Shown here piece by piece: positions 49,901 to 55,150 of a DNA stretch of 64,000 bases. Position 1 is the first letter of the stretch; the number at the start of each line of letters is the position of its first letter. The position numbers were made by a program, and so were the translations under genes. The DNA is from CBDEFX01 sp965237635 (GTDB taxonomy: Bacteria; Chloroflexota; Dehalococcoidia; Lucifugimonadales; CAUZJF01): positions 1,876,051 to 1,940,050 of the forward strand of contig CBDEFX010000001.1 in NCBI GenBank assembly GCA_965237635.1. Reading direction: 5' to 3'. Under the pieces are notes generated by a model. That model was not told the DNA's origin and did no database searches. It worked only from the letters and a program-made list of their open reading frames with translations.

Positions 49901-50154
49901 TGGTAGGTCCAGGTGAAGGTGGCGTAACTATTGACTATGACAATAGGGAGCCCGTTCCCGTCGGCGATGCCCTCAGTGTCGGCGAACAGGATGCCGGCGC
50001 CTTCCGCGGAAGCCAGGATTACCGGCCGTCCGGTGGCGTCCTGGTTCACCGGAGTCTGGGCGTGAACGACCCAGGGGACGAGCAACAGGGCGGCGAGGAC
50101 CGCCAGCCCGATGAGCAGCAGTGGGAGCGGCGCAAGACGCCGTGAGGTGGTCAT
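40966..50154 (-). CDS. Giant secreted modular protein (Ig-like/Calx-beta repeats), 3062 aa
   Basis: Signal peptide RRLAPLPLLLIGLAVLAALL then VPWVVHAQ. Residues 40-330 and 500-680 are lectin-like or anchor-type beta domains, a 14-Pro run with Gly lies near 685, and SwmB-like repeats with FDQEVTVRYAD occupy about 1200-1440. From about 1555 nine repeats of roughly 100 residues follow (PTISGTPQVGETLTADTSGI ... KTIKVRVSFTDDA), interrupted near 2090-2550 by two copies of an 'SFANxPADH' domain plus Calx-beta (VTVDYATSDGTAQAGSDYTA). The C-terminus is a pre-peptidase-like domain (about 2915-3062). No sortase or membrane anchor is seen. Function could be adhesion or biofilm; binding partners are unknown. 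It lies opposite the two-component genes. Confidence 0.85.
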   Translation of the reverse strand: MTTSRRLAPLPLLLIGLAVLAALLLVPWVVHAQTPVNQDATGRPVILASAEGAGILFADTEGIADGNGLPIVIVNSYATFTWTYQWIRVDGNSETNVGANSASYQPVEADVGNLIKVRVSFRDGDNYSEAVTSLPFGPIAELTRTSATPSTLVSNTGQSASANADITQRYAVGFRLGDHGQGYEISSVSIELAAVPSSLTVSLWSGGVEGGLQANTASKLFEFAKPSSFAVGLNEFTAPAGAFAYQNVNYFIVLSGFGATLSIKETTSDDEDTGGETGAVIYNTAAVRALSDTGTWGASGSRASVLRLAVEGSKRARGIVASNYAQPRIDDMGTDDTSDDTGPHQEIISLGDDIGFGFELGAADRYLIRGVSINMDDSTPSGSGFTNPWDLRSGSRTGAVQFSLTNTRKAPGLPVWTAPQGATVAGGCITSMGVETCKEYVFDQPIGSDSGDENTRRRDAVLERVAGAASDGVDSPAAGGVSFTGGKGDVAINDPYMAILGEPLEAMVQNLGRANNSYVSANATNKVVSQGFTTGPAFLGYRLQGIGVNIEGSGSNYPDGPTSVSVAVHANSNGQPGAKLVDLVSPTEYAAGHSFFEAPPGTYLEGSTSYVLVWSHLGGTVHRLRKTLSDSEDLHALTHFSIANAFYRGADLGSLSANSGSNALEIAVYGEINRETAVFIMAPPPPPPPPPPPPFIPGVTGGGGAILRCFASPPDTCPSYDDVVPAEITVWSATLTVGTHSGFGLPGWDHSGTYTGASLTDRNFTFGGDTYELDEINLVTGTLTLTFDSSNAGDIATQATRDKLTLHVGSDSFNLGAATLAFDQVRMHLASTGLSWSAGDSVAVKITSPQPPNAYGYRTIWTALMTAEPNPSDATRYIGYYIDSYGEITNNIIVDGRTDRGVVDDQFRYPWKGYEITNTVEDTISSDISFDFDSESYPSNEEVAGWTLVVDGKKLPFAEAANVHASLPYRWIFDYAPGWTAGQQVVVSIRTKDVQNRYGQVILKARRSTTVGDNGNIVYGKTHYTYPRQPDQAYSYARGDGRFGRGYRWDLQGLRVTTDKTGDTDPVWITATFRAPNQSDAWTGYWEGQFDDFHTLFIRWIYHEGGVGKGVVTYTLPLRAAATEGGIQRSRSGRDVSFTWVRTYKEFQRRHLDLANHSDLFADMLAPPKPSTARSTTSIQNTGSQHGLYTPAPTVTSVEFTSNPGDDQTYGPGDVIQATLTFDQEVTVRYADSKRQAASLELEMNGETRTAYYERTDGKKVIFEYTVLPGDEAPVALKLPLNSLKLFSERGRQDGSIRNSEGTDAVLDHNGILSTKHRVDAVDPEFSSAHVSTDGAQVMVTLTEDIKSPSILRAFGLQTGLLQSLALDVWVDGELPVRSDATVSGDTVTLTMSEPITQGQTVTVSYDNLFTNSEPIFSDAHGNHLVAFTKQPATNHSTVADANQPGGGLALSRTDLIIKEGDTGTYTVVLTSQPSNDVTVSVDDHPAGRATVSPTSLTFTADNWSTPQTVTISSTEDSNYIDRWVMLRHTATGDNYRATAAAWLKLRDNYNLTTTAANTPATGSPTISGTPEAGQTLTLDISSIADAEGLTNASYTYLYQWLRNGAEIPEATDTSYTVVDADEGKTIKVKVSFTDDANNAESRTSAATVAVAPRPNSPPTGAPTINGTPQVRRTLMVDTSEIADADGMETAVFRYQWLAATDFATLEFHGENSPTYTLGPLSEGLAIKVKVFYTDDRGHTETLTSEATEAVIAAEPNSEPTGLPTISGTPRVDETLTADTSAINDANGLTNVSYTYVWMGTHVVVDETSGISYTIGFQSPDQTSPTYALTPADQGATIKVRVTFTDDDGYQESLTSAATEPVAARPNTEATGAPTISGTPQVGETLTADVSGIEDADGLTNVSYRYQWLAGGSDIEDATSSSYLLTTGEQGQTIQVKVTFTDDADNQESLTSAETLEVAAKPNTAAAGEPTISGTPQVDETLTAGTSAISDEDGLDNVSYQYQWLRDDADIAGQTSSTYELIPADEGKTIKVRVTFQDDAGNAESLISGATTAVLARSAPVDALTASFANMPADHNGENFTFQLSFSENVEAGYARIRDHAFTVTGATIASASRMTQGSNQGWNVEVDPTGNGSVTITLPETTDCNAVGAICTDDSRKLSHSTSETVAGPPAISVSDAAVQEAQGAVLVFSVTTSHASSRTVTVDYATSDGTAQAGSDYTAASATLTFNAGETSQTVQVTVLTDQEDESDEALTLTLSNPSQATLDDATGTGTIENGESSSGTQEDPPAEDPPVVLLTASFANVPADHDGGNFTFDLNFSENVNAGYARIRDGAFTVSGGTIASASRKTQGSNQGWTVEVDPTGNGAVSITLPETTDCDASGAICTDDSRKLSHPTSATVAGPPAISVSDATVQEAEGAVLVFTATLSHASSRTVTVGYATSDGTAVAGSDYTAASGTLTFNAGDTSQTVQVTVLTDSEDEGQEALTLTLSNPSQATLDDATGTGTIENGESSSSTVVNSPPNGLPTVSGTPQVGETLTTDTSAIADADGLTNVSYSYQWIRNDGGTDADIAGETASTHTLVSADEGKTIKVRVSFTDDAGNEETLTSAATAAVASRPNTPATGLPTISGTVQVDETLTADTSGINDADGLTNLSYSYQWIRNDGTNDGDIGGQTGSTYTLVSADEGKAIKVRVSFTDDAGNEETLTSSATAAVAVRPNTPATGLPTISGTAQVDETLTANISGMADEDGLTNVSYSYQWIRNDGTNDADIGGQTGSTYTLVSADEGKTIKVRVSFTDDAGNEETLTSAATAAVAARPNTPATGLPTISGTAQAGKTLTANISGMADEDGLDNAEFSYQWLANDADIQNATDSTYTLTDDDVGKTIKVRVSFTDDRSNDETLTSAATDTVVAKPDSPDTDAPPRDPGATVDVTVGNTVTGEIEEAIEVDWFKVSLLASETYQIDMRGAWGGEWARIDGEIVWVAPGTLHDPKLLGVFSAANVLVPGTDEEVSGDDRGDYEEGKNSRITSFSPPADGYYYIAAAAEAAWTGTYELTVTVVADE
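41597..42600. repeat. Four tandem DNA repeats of 300 bp in the giant gene
   Basis: Units at about 41597, 41897, 42197 and 42497 are nearly identical in DNA over long runs such as GCTGATGGTGGGCAGGCCCG and keep exactly a 300-bp period. Equal DNA, and not only protein, similarity shows recent duplication or gene conversion. Repeat number could vary between strains. Confidence 0.8.
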
Positions 50155-50459
50155 GACCTACCCCCGGCTCGCCGGGGCCAAAAATCGGGGGGGGGGGGGT
50201 GAACATTTGAGCTAGGCCGCCGCGCACGGCGGACCCCAGCGCGACCGGCGCAGCGACGGCAGTGGCCGTCTCTCCGTCCGCCGTCTCAGGTGCATGAACC
50301 GGTCTGTCGAGCGCCATGTGAATGCCTCCCTCGCACGTTCGGGATGAGCGGAACCTAAGATCTCCTCCGCTCTCCGCACGTATAGCGGCGGCCTGCGATT
50401 CCGCCTACCTAGTGGTTCCTATTTCGCATTTACCCATGAAAACTCTAGAGACTCTGCGT

Positions 50460-50481
50460 TGATTTGGTAAGTGTCAAATCA
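50460..50481. promoter_or_regulatory. Inverted repeat upstream of the histidine kinase
   Basis: TGATTTG (50460-50466), an 8-base spacer and CAAATCA (50475-50481) form a perfect 7-bp inverted repeat. It may be a binding site of the NarL-type regulator encoded downstream, which would allow autoregulation or control of the divergent giant gene. Confidence 0.45.
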
Positions 50482-50530
50482 CACTCTTTGGGAAGCACTT
50501 TTGATAGGGTGTTTCTGCAACTTTTTACTC

Positions 50531-50559
50531 TTGCTGACACAAACGAAAGTGGCTAGATT
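50531..50559 (+). promoter_or_regulatory. Sigma70-like promoter of the two-component operon
   Basis: TTGCTG (50531-50536), 17-bp spacer, TAGATT (50554-50559), about 70 bases upstream of the kinase start. Fair match to the consensus; no experimental support. Confidence 0.45.
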
Positions 50560-50627
50560 AGTAGCCATAACCACACCGCCGTGACCGCCAAACACTTCCG
50601 TGGTCTCACGCGCACACCGGAGAGGAG

Positions 50628-51887
50628 ATGTCTCAGGCGCCTCGCCAGAACCGTGGCATTCATCTAATTAGGGCAGCCGCCAGCGTCCTTCGGATGGGCG
50701 GCTCGACGCTCATGCGCCTCGACCCGGACGGGCTGAGATACGTCGCGACCATACTGGTCTGGGCGCACTGGTTCGTCGTTGCCTTCAGTTTTGTGCAGCT
50801 GGCGTACCGCCCTGCGGGTTGGCCGGAGCGCTATGTCGTGTATGCGCCGCTGCTCCTGCTGCTGGTGGCGTTCAATGGATACACGCACTACCGGCTGGCG
50901 ACGAACAAGACCATCACATGGCGCTGGATTCTGGGGCTCGCGGCTATGGACGTAACAATGGTCTCGGTCGCCACGGCGATAGGGGGAGGTTTCAGCCACT
51001 ATTTCTTGCATCTGCTGTACTACCCCCTGCTGGCCGGGTACGCGTTGGTCTTCACGTCTTTCAGGCTGACCATGGTCTGTGTCACCGTGGTGTCGGCCAT
51101 GTATCTGGCGATAAGCCTCACCGTTGGGGAAGGAATTGACATGGGGGCAAGGGAAGAGAAGCCCCTGCTGGCCCGGATCTTCGTCATGTATGCGGTGGCG
51201 GCAACGGTCAACCTGATCTCCAGCTTCGAGCGGAGCAGATGGAGGGCCGCGCTAGAGCGGGAGCGGGAGCTCCAACGGGAGCGGATTGAGCTCTCCCAGG
51301 CCATTCACGATACGGCCGCCCAGACCGCCTTCATGATCGGCCTGGGGATAGACGCGGCCAAACAGGTTGCCGGAGACTCGAACGAGGAGCTCGCCGCCAG
51401 GCTCGACGCGACCTCACGGCTTTCCAAGACCGCCGTCTGGCAGCTGAGGCACCCGATAGACATGGGCCGCATATTCGAAGGCAGTGAGTTGGGCTGGACC
51501 CTGGACTCGCACGTTGCGACGTTCAGAACCATAACGTCGGTGTCGGCGGAGCTGGCTCAGAACGGGGTGGAGCCGCCACTTTCAGTAGAGGTCAGGAGTC
51601 TCCTGTTCTCCATAGCCCACAACGCCCTCGCCAACGCCTTTCGCCATGCCGGGGCGAGCCGGGTGCTGGTCGAGCTCGACTTCGGACGGGATGAGCTCAG
51701 GCTGTCGGTGTCGGACGACGGGGTGGGACTTCCCGACGACTACGAGGAGCGGGGCCACGGCTTCGAAAACATGCGGGCGTACGCCGGGCGTCTGGGCGGA
51801 CGGCTTATCGTCGAGCCCAGGGGACCGGTCGGGGGCGCGAGCGTGACCTGCGTGATGCCGGTGGCTCGCGGAGAACAGGAGGGATAG
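50628..51887 (+). CDS. NarX-like sensor histidine kinase, 419 aa
   Basis: Signal-sensing membrane kinase. Residues 40-195 hold five or six hydrophobic segments (YVATILVWAHWFVVAFSFVQ, YVVYAPLLLLLVAFNGY, WILGLAAMDVTMVSVATAIG), so the sensor is membrane-embedded without a large extracellular loop. The HisKA_3-type dimerisation helix LSQAIHDTAAQTAFMIGLGI has phospho-acceptor His227. The ATPase shows SIAHNALANAFRHAGASRVL (N box) and SVSDDGVGLPDDYEERGHGF. GAGAGGAG precedes the ATG. The next gene starts 1 base after its stop, so the pair is co-translated. The stimulus is unknown. Confidence 0.88.
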   Translation: MSQAPRQNRGIHLIRAAASVLRMGGSTLMRLDPDGLRYVATILVWAHWFVVAFSFVQLAYRPAGWPERYVVYAPLLLLLVAFNGYTHYRLATNKTITWRWILGLAAMDVTMVSVATAIGGGFSHYFLHLLYYPLLAGYALVFTSFRLTMVCVTVVSAMYLAISLTVGEGIDMGAREEKPLLARIFVMYAVAATVNLISSFERSRWRAALERERELQRERIELSQAIHDTAAQTAFMIGLGIDAAKQVAGDSNEELAARLDATSRLSKTAVWQLRHPIDMGRIFEGSELGWTLDSHVATFRTITSVSAELAQNGVEPPLSVEVRSLLFSIAHNALANAFRHAGASRVLVELDFGRDELRLSVSDDGVGLPDDYEERGHGFENMRAYAGRLGGRLIVEPRGPVGGASVTCVMPVARGEQEG

Positions 51888-51888
51888 G

Positions 51889-52542
51889 TTGTCAACGGAG
51901 TCTCGTCGCATAAGGGTGCTGCTCGCAGACGACCATGCGGTCACGCGGGAAGGTCTTCAGGTGATTCTGGAGCGGTCTGAGGAGTTCGAGGTGGTGGGCC
52001 AGGCCAGGGACGGAGTGGAGGCGGTGAAGGCGGCCTCCGAGCTGTCGCCCGACCTGATCGTCATGGACGTCATGATGCCAAAGAAAGACGGCGTGGAGGC
52101 GTGCCGGGAGATCATGGAGTCTCTGCCCGACACAAAGGTGATCATGCTGACCGCCTCGACGGAGGCGAACGCCGTGATAGAGGCGGTGGCCGCCGGTGCG
52201 GCCGGCTATCTTCAGAAGGTGGCAGGGATGGACCAGCTCCTGGGCATGATGAAGGGCGCGGCTGCGGGCGAGGGGCGGCTGCCGACCGAGGTGGTGAGGC
52301 GGGTCTTCGACAGGATTCGGCGCAGGGCGAAATCGAAGGAGGAGGTCGACCTGAGCCAGAGGGAGAAGGAGATACTTGTGTCGTTCTGCCGGGGCATGTC
52401 ATACGTCGCGATTGCAGAGGCAAGGGAAGTCAAGGTGGTTACCATCCGAAACGCCATCTACACCATTCAGGTAAAGCTGGGCGTTGCCTCGAAGCAGGAG
52501 ATCGTGGTCTGGGCAGTGCGGAACGGGCTGTTGGATGACTGA
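51889..52542 (+). CDS. NarL/LuxR-type response regulator, 217 aa
   Basis: Receiver domain residues 8-125: IRVLLADDHAVTREGLQVIL, phospho-acceptor Asp60 in DLIVMDVMMPKKDG, KVIMLTAS and the Lys-containing GYLQKVAGM. Then the LuxR-like HTH (about 155-215): LSQREKEILVSFCRGMSYVA and REVKVVTIRNAIYTIQVKLG. The start is TTG at 51889, with GGAGGG 4-8 bases upstream; no ATG fits. The usual helix (IAxxLxxSxxTVxxH) is changed to IAEAREVKVVTIRN, so DNA recognition may be unusual. Partner of the upstream kinase; target genes are unknown, the divergent giant gene being one candidate. Confidence 0.88.
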   Translation: MSTESRRIRVLLADDHAVTREGLQVILERSEEFEVVGQARDGVEAVKAASELSPDLIVMDVMMPKKDGVEACREIMESLPDTKVIMLTASTEANAVIEAVAAGAAGYLQKVAGMDQLLGMMKGAAAGEGRLPTEVVRRVFDRIRRRAKSKEEVDLSQREKEILVSFCRGMSYVAIAEAREVKVVTIRNAIYTIQVKLGVASKQEIVVWAVRNGLLDD

Positions 52543-52733
52543 CCACGCAGGCTGGCTTACGAGGGAATCTCGCGGGGCCGGTGCGCGCCATGGTGAGGAA
52601 CCGCCCCCACAAGCTCGGCGAGGACAAGGGGAGTCCCGGGCGAGAGCCAAGAGTCAGAAACAATTGGAGCGCCGGCAACTTGCTTGAACCGCTGTTGGCC
52701 CACCTCCAATGGGGAGATGAGGAGTGAAATAGG

Positions 52734-53654
52734 ATGCCGCACCCCGACCTTGCCGTCGTCACCGGCGCCTTCAGCTATACGGGCAGGTATGTCGCCCGGC
52801 GTCTACTTGACCAGGGCGTCCATGTAAGGACCCTCACCCGCAGCCCGGATGCGGAGAACCCCTTCGGCGGCCGGGTGGAGGTGGCCCCCCTGGACTTCTC
52901 GGACGCCGATGGGCTGCGCCGCTCGATGCAGGGAGCGGGCGTCTTCTACAACACCTACTGGATACGGTACGCGCACGGAAGAACAACCTTCGACCTCGCG
53001 GTGGAGAACACGAGGACGCTGTTAGAGGCTGCCAAGAGGGCGGGCGTTGGCAGGATAGTCCATTTCTCGGTGACGAACGTCTCCTCCGGGTCCGGGCTGC
53101 CCTACTTCAGGGGCAAGGCCCAGGTTGAGGCCATGCTGGTGGGCCTCGGAGTGCCCTATGCCATCATCAGGCCGACGCTGGTCTTCGGGGTCGGCGACCT
53201 GCTGCTCAACAACATGGCCTGGGCGCTGCGGCGCTTTCCTGTCTTCCCCGTCTACGGGAGCGGTGACTATCCGGTCCAGCCTATCTACGTCGAAGACCTT
53301 GCGGCCCAGGCGGTGGAAGCTGGCTCTCTGAGCGAGAGCTCCGTGGCCGACGCAGCCGGGCCGGACACGTTCTCCTTCGAGGCCCTGCTTCGCCTGCTTG
53401 CCTCCTCAATGGGCGTCCGAAGATGGTTCCTTCACACGCCTGCGCGCGTGGGTCTCTCCTTGACCGGGCTGGTCGGCCTGCTGATGCGTGACATGGCGCT
53501 CACCCGCGACGAGGTTGTCGGTCTCATGGATGGCCTGCTGACATCCGCCGAACCGCCGACCGGCACGACGAGGCTGGGCGACTGGCTGGAAGAGAACGGG
53601 GACGGACTAGGGAGACGGTACGTGTCCGAGCTGCGGCGGAACTACCGGGGTTAG
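52734..53654 (+). CDS. NmrA/SDR-type NAD(P)-binding protein, 306 aa
   Basis: Atypical short-chain dehydrogenase. The nucleotide site is LAVVTGAFSYTGRYVARRLL (GxxxxTG, residues 5-24), followed by LTRSP and a Asp/Ala-rich second strand. A YFRGKAQVEAMLVGLGVPYA motif (residue 120-141) replaces the classical catalytic YxxxK, as in NmrA and NDUFA9-like proteins, and IIRPTLVFGVGDLLLNNMAW follows. It may be a redox sensor, quinone-related chaperone or sugar epimerase. It lies 191 bp after the response regulator; the gap has a Lys/Arg-rich reading frame that I do not accept as a gene. The last normal-GC gene before the R-M island. Confidence 0.8.
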   Translation: MPHPDLAVVTGAFSYTGRYVARRLLDQGVHVRTLTRSPDAENPFGGRVEVAPLDFSDADGLRRSMQGAGVFYNTYWIRYAHGRTTFDLAVENTRTLLEAAKRAGVGRIVHFSVTNVSSGSGLPYFRGKAQVEAMLVGLGVPYAIIRPTLVFGVGDLLLNNMAWALRRFPVFPVYGSGDYPVQPIYVEDLAAQAVEAGSLSESSVADAAGPDTFSFEALLRLLASSMGVRRWFLHTPARVGLSLTGLVGLLMRDMALTRDEVVGLMDGLLTSAEPPTGTTRLGDWLEENGDGLGRRYVSELRRNYRG

Positions 53655-53794
53655 TCGTAGTTATGGCGAGGCGGGTCAGGATCGGGCGGCGCAGGCATGG
53701 GCGACAGCTGGCGGTGCCGCCATAACTTATGAATGCCCAGTGGCAGACATTGGTGGCCCTGCTTGGCCTGAGTGAACAGATTGTCCACAAGCCC

Positions 53795-53836
53795 TTGACT
53801 TTCATCAGGCGCCTGAAATATTGTTGTGTCACAACA
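53795..53836 (+). promoter_or_regulatory. Promoter and overlapping operator of the restriction-modification island
   Basis: TTGACT (53795-53800), 18-bp spacer and TATTGT (53819-53824) form a sigma70-like promoter. Overlapping it, TGTTGTG-T-CACAACA (53822-53836) is a perfect 7-bp inverted repeat, placed to block initiation. The HTH gene starts 22 bases later, so self-repression by that protein is likely. Confidence 0.65.
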
Positions 53837-53857
53837 CTATTTAGCCGGTTGGTCATT

Positions 53858-54070
53858 ATGACTTTAGAAGACTATGTGACCGCGATTGAAGCCGGGCGCC
53901 AACTTAAGGTTCACCCGGAAACAGTCAAACGCCTGTGTAGACAGGGAGACCTGCCTGCAGAGAAACTACACAACACTTGGCTCATTCGTAAGGAAGTGCT
54001 TGTCCAGTTCTCAAAAACCTATAACCCCCGTCCCGGCGCAAAGCGTCGAGGCGATGATCAGAGGCTCTAG
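53858..54070 (+). CDS. Small HTH controller of the R-M island, 70 aa
   Basis: Residues 4-50 (EDYVTAIEAGRQLKVHPETV then KRLCRQGDLPAEKLHNTWLI) match the excisionase/MerR-like HTH_17 fold, which includes a wing-like KLHNTWLIRKEVL. It starts at ATG 53858 behind a promoter and operator with a perfect palindrome. The methylase GTG begins right after its stop (54071), so expression is coupled. It is not a classical XRE C-protein, but its place and the operator suggest the same job: delaying nuclease expression until DNA is methylated. Confidence 0.7.
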   Translation: MTLEDYVTAIEAGRQLKVHPETVKRLCRQGDLPAEKLHNTWLIRKEVLVQFSKTYNPRPGAKRRGDDQRL

Positions 54071-55141
54071 GTGACGATGGGGATACCGAGAAAGGCAACT
54101 TCCTTAATGGAGCCCACGGCGCTTGACCTGTTCTCAGGATGTGGGGGCCTAACGCTTGGTTTGAAGCAGGGGGGCTTCAATGTCCTTGGGGCAGTGGACA
54201 TTGACCCTCTCTCCGTGGAGACGTACCGAGCAAATCACAAAGAAGTCACAGTGTGGGATGTGGATATAAGGGACTTAGCCCCAGCTCAAATGCAATCTTC
54301 CTTGGGAATAAGGCCGGGAGACCTCGATCTCCTTGCTGCTTGCCCTCCATGTCAGGGATTCTCAACAATGAGAACCTTGAACGGTGCCCTAGTAGTCGAC
54401 GACCCTCGCAACGACCTTCTACTTGAAATTCTAAGGTTCGTCGACGTTCTACGTCCTAGAGCCGTAATGATTGAGAACGTCCCCGGATTGGCCCATGATA
54501 GGCGTTTTCACGTTTTTCGGAAGCGGATGGAGAATGCTGGATACCTAGGGAACCAGGATGTGTTCAACGCTGCGGAGTATGGAGTTCCGCAACGCAGACG
54601 GAGGCTCATCTATCTCGCCGGGCTTGGGACACGAATACCCTTTGCTGAACCTGTTCCCGACAAGGTAACAGTCAAGGACGCTATCGGAGGGCTTCCGAGA
54701 GCAGGCGAAAGTGGTGATCCGATCCATGACATGTTAGAAAGGCGGACACCGCGGGTTATGCAAATGATTCGACGTATACCCAAAGATGGCGGGAGTCGCA
54801 CTGACCTTCCTGAAGAGGATCAACTTGACTGTCACAAGCGTTGCAATGGTTTCAAGGACGTTTACGGCCGTATGGCCTGGGGTGAGGTCTCACCAACAAT
54901 AACCAGCGGGTGCTTCAATCCCTCCAAGGGTCGGTTCCTTCATCCGGAGGAGGACCGTGCAATCACGATGCGTGAGGCTTCGTTACTCCAGGGCTTCCCA
55001 CGCCAATACAAGTTCCTAGCCGGGAGTGGTAAGTCCGCAATAGCAATGATGATCGGTAACGCTTTGCCTCCTCCCTTCATTGCTGCTCATGCCAGAGGAG
55101 TCCTTAATTCTCTGCAACCTAGAGACACTCATACTAAGTAG
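54071..55141 (+). CDS. dcm: DNA (cytosine-5) methyltransferase, 356 aa
   Basis: Modification methylase. Motif I ALDLFSGCGGLTLGLKQGGF (residues 17-36), motif IV DLLAACPPCQGFSTM with catalytic Cys94, motif VI VMIENVPGL near 133, motif VIII QRRRRLIYLAG, then the variable target region and motifs IX/X RAITMREASLLQGFPRQYKF and IGNALPPPFIAAHA. The start is GTG at 54071, with ATG codons 2 and 12 codons on as alternatives. Length fits M.Dcm-like enzymes. The Vsr-like nuclease downstream fits, as it usually repairs T:G pairs arising from deamination of 5-methyl-C. Confidence 0.95.
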   Translation: MTMGIPRKATSLMEPTALDLFSGCGGLTLGLKQGGFNVLGAVDIDPLSVETYRANHKEVTVWDVDIRDLAPAQMQSSLGIRPGDLDLLAACPPCQGFSTMRTLNGALVVDDPRNDLLLEILRFVDVLRPRAVMIENVPGLAHDRRFHVFRKRMENAGYLGNQDVFNAAEYGVPQRRRRLIYLAGLGTRIPFAEPVPDKVTVKDAIGGLPRAGESGDPIHDMLERRTPRVMQMIRRIPKDGGSRTDLPEEDQLDCHKRCNGFKDVYGRMAWGEVSPTITSGCFNPSKGRFLHPEEDRAITMREASLLQGFPRQYKFLAGSGKSAIAMMIGNALPPPFIAAHARGVLNSLQPRDTHTK

Positions 55142-55150
55142 GGAGATTCA

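Larger units (their letters stand above)
50155..50627. other. Intergenic region between the giant gene and the two-component genes (473 bp)
   Basis: Contains a run of 13 G (50187-50199) 32 bases from the giant gene's start codon, an inverted repeat TGATTTG/CAAATCA (50460-50466 and 50475-50481) and a probable promoter for the kinase (50531-50559). The stretch 50400-50580 is AT-richer than the rest. No small gene is supported. Confidence 0.55.

Noticed and set aside
52484..52733. Lys/Arg-rich frames between the response regulator and the NmrA-like gene
   Set aside because: Overlap with the regulator's end, no ribosome site and no domain.
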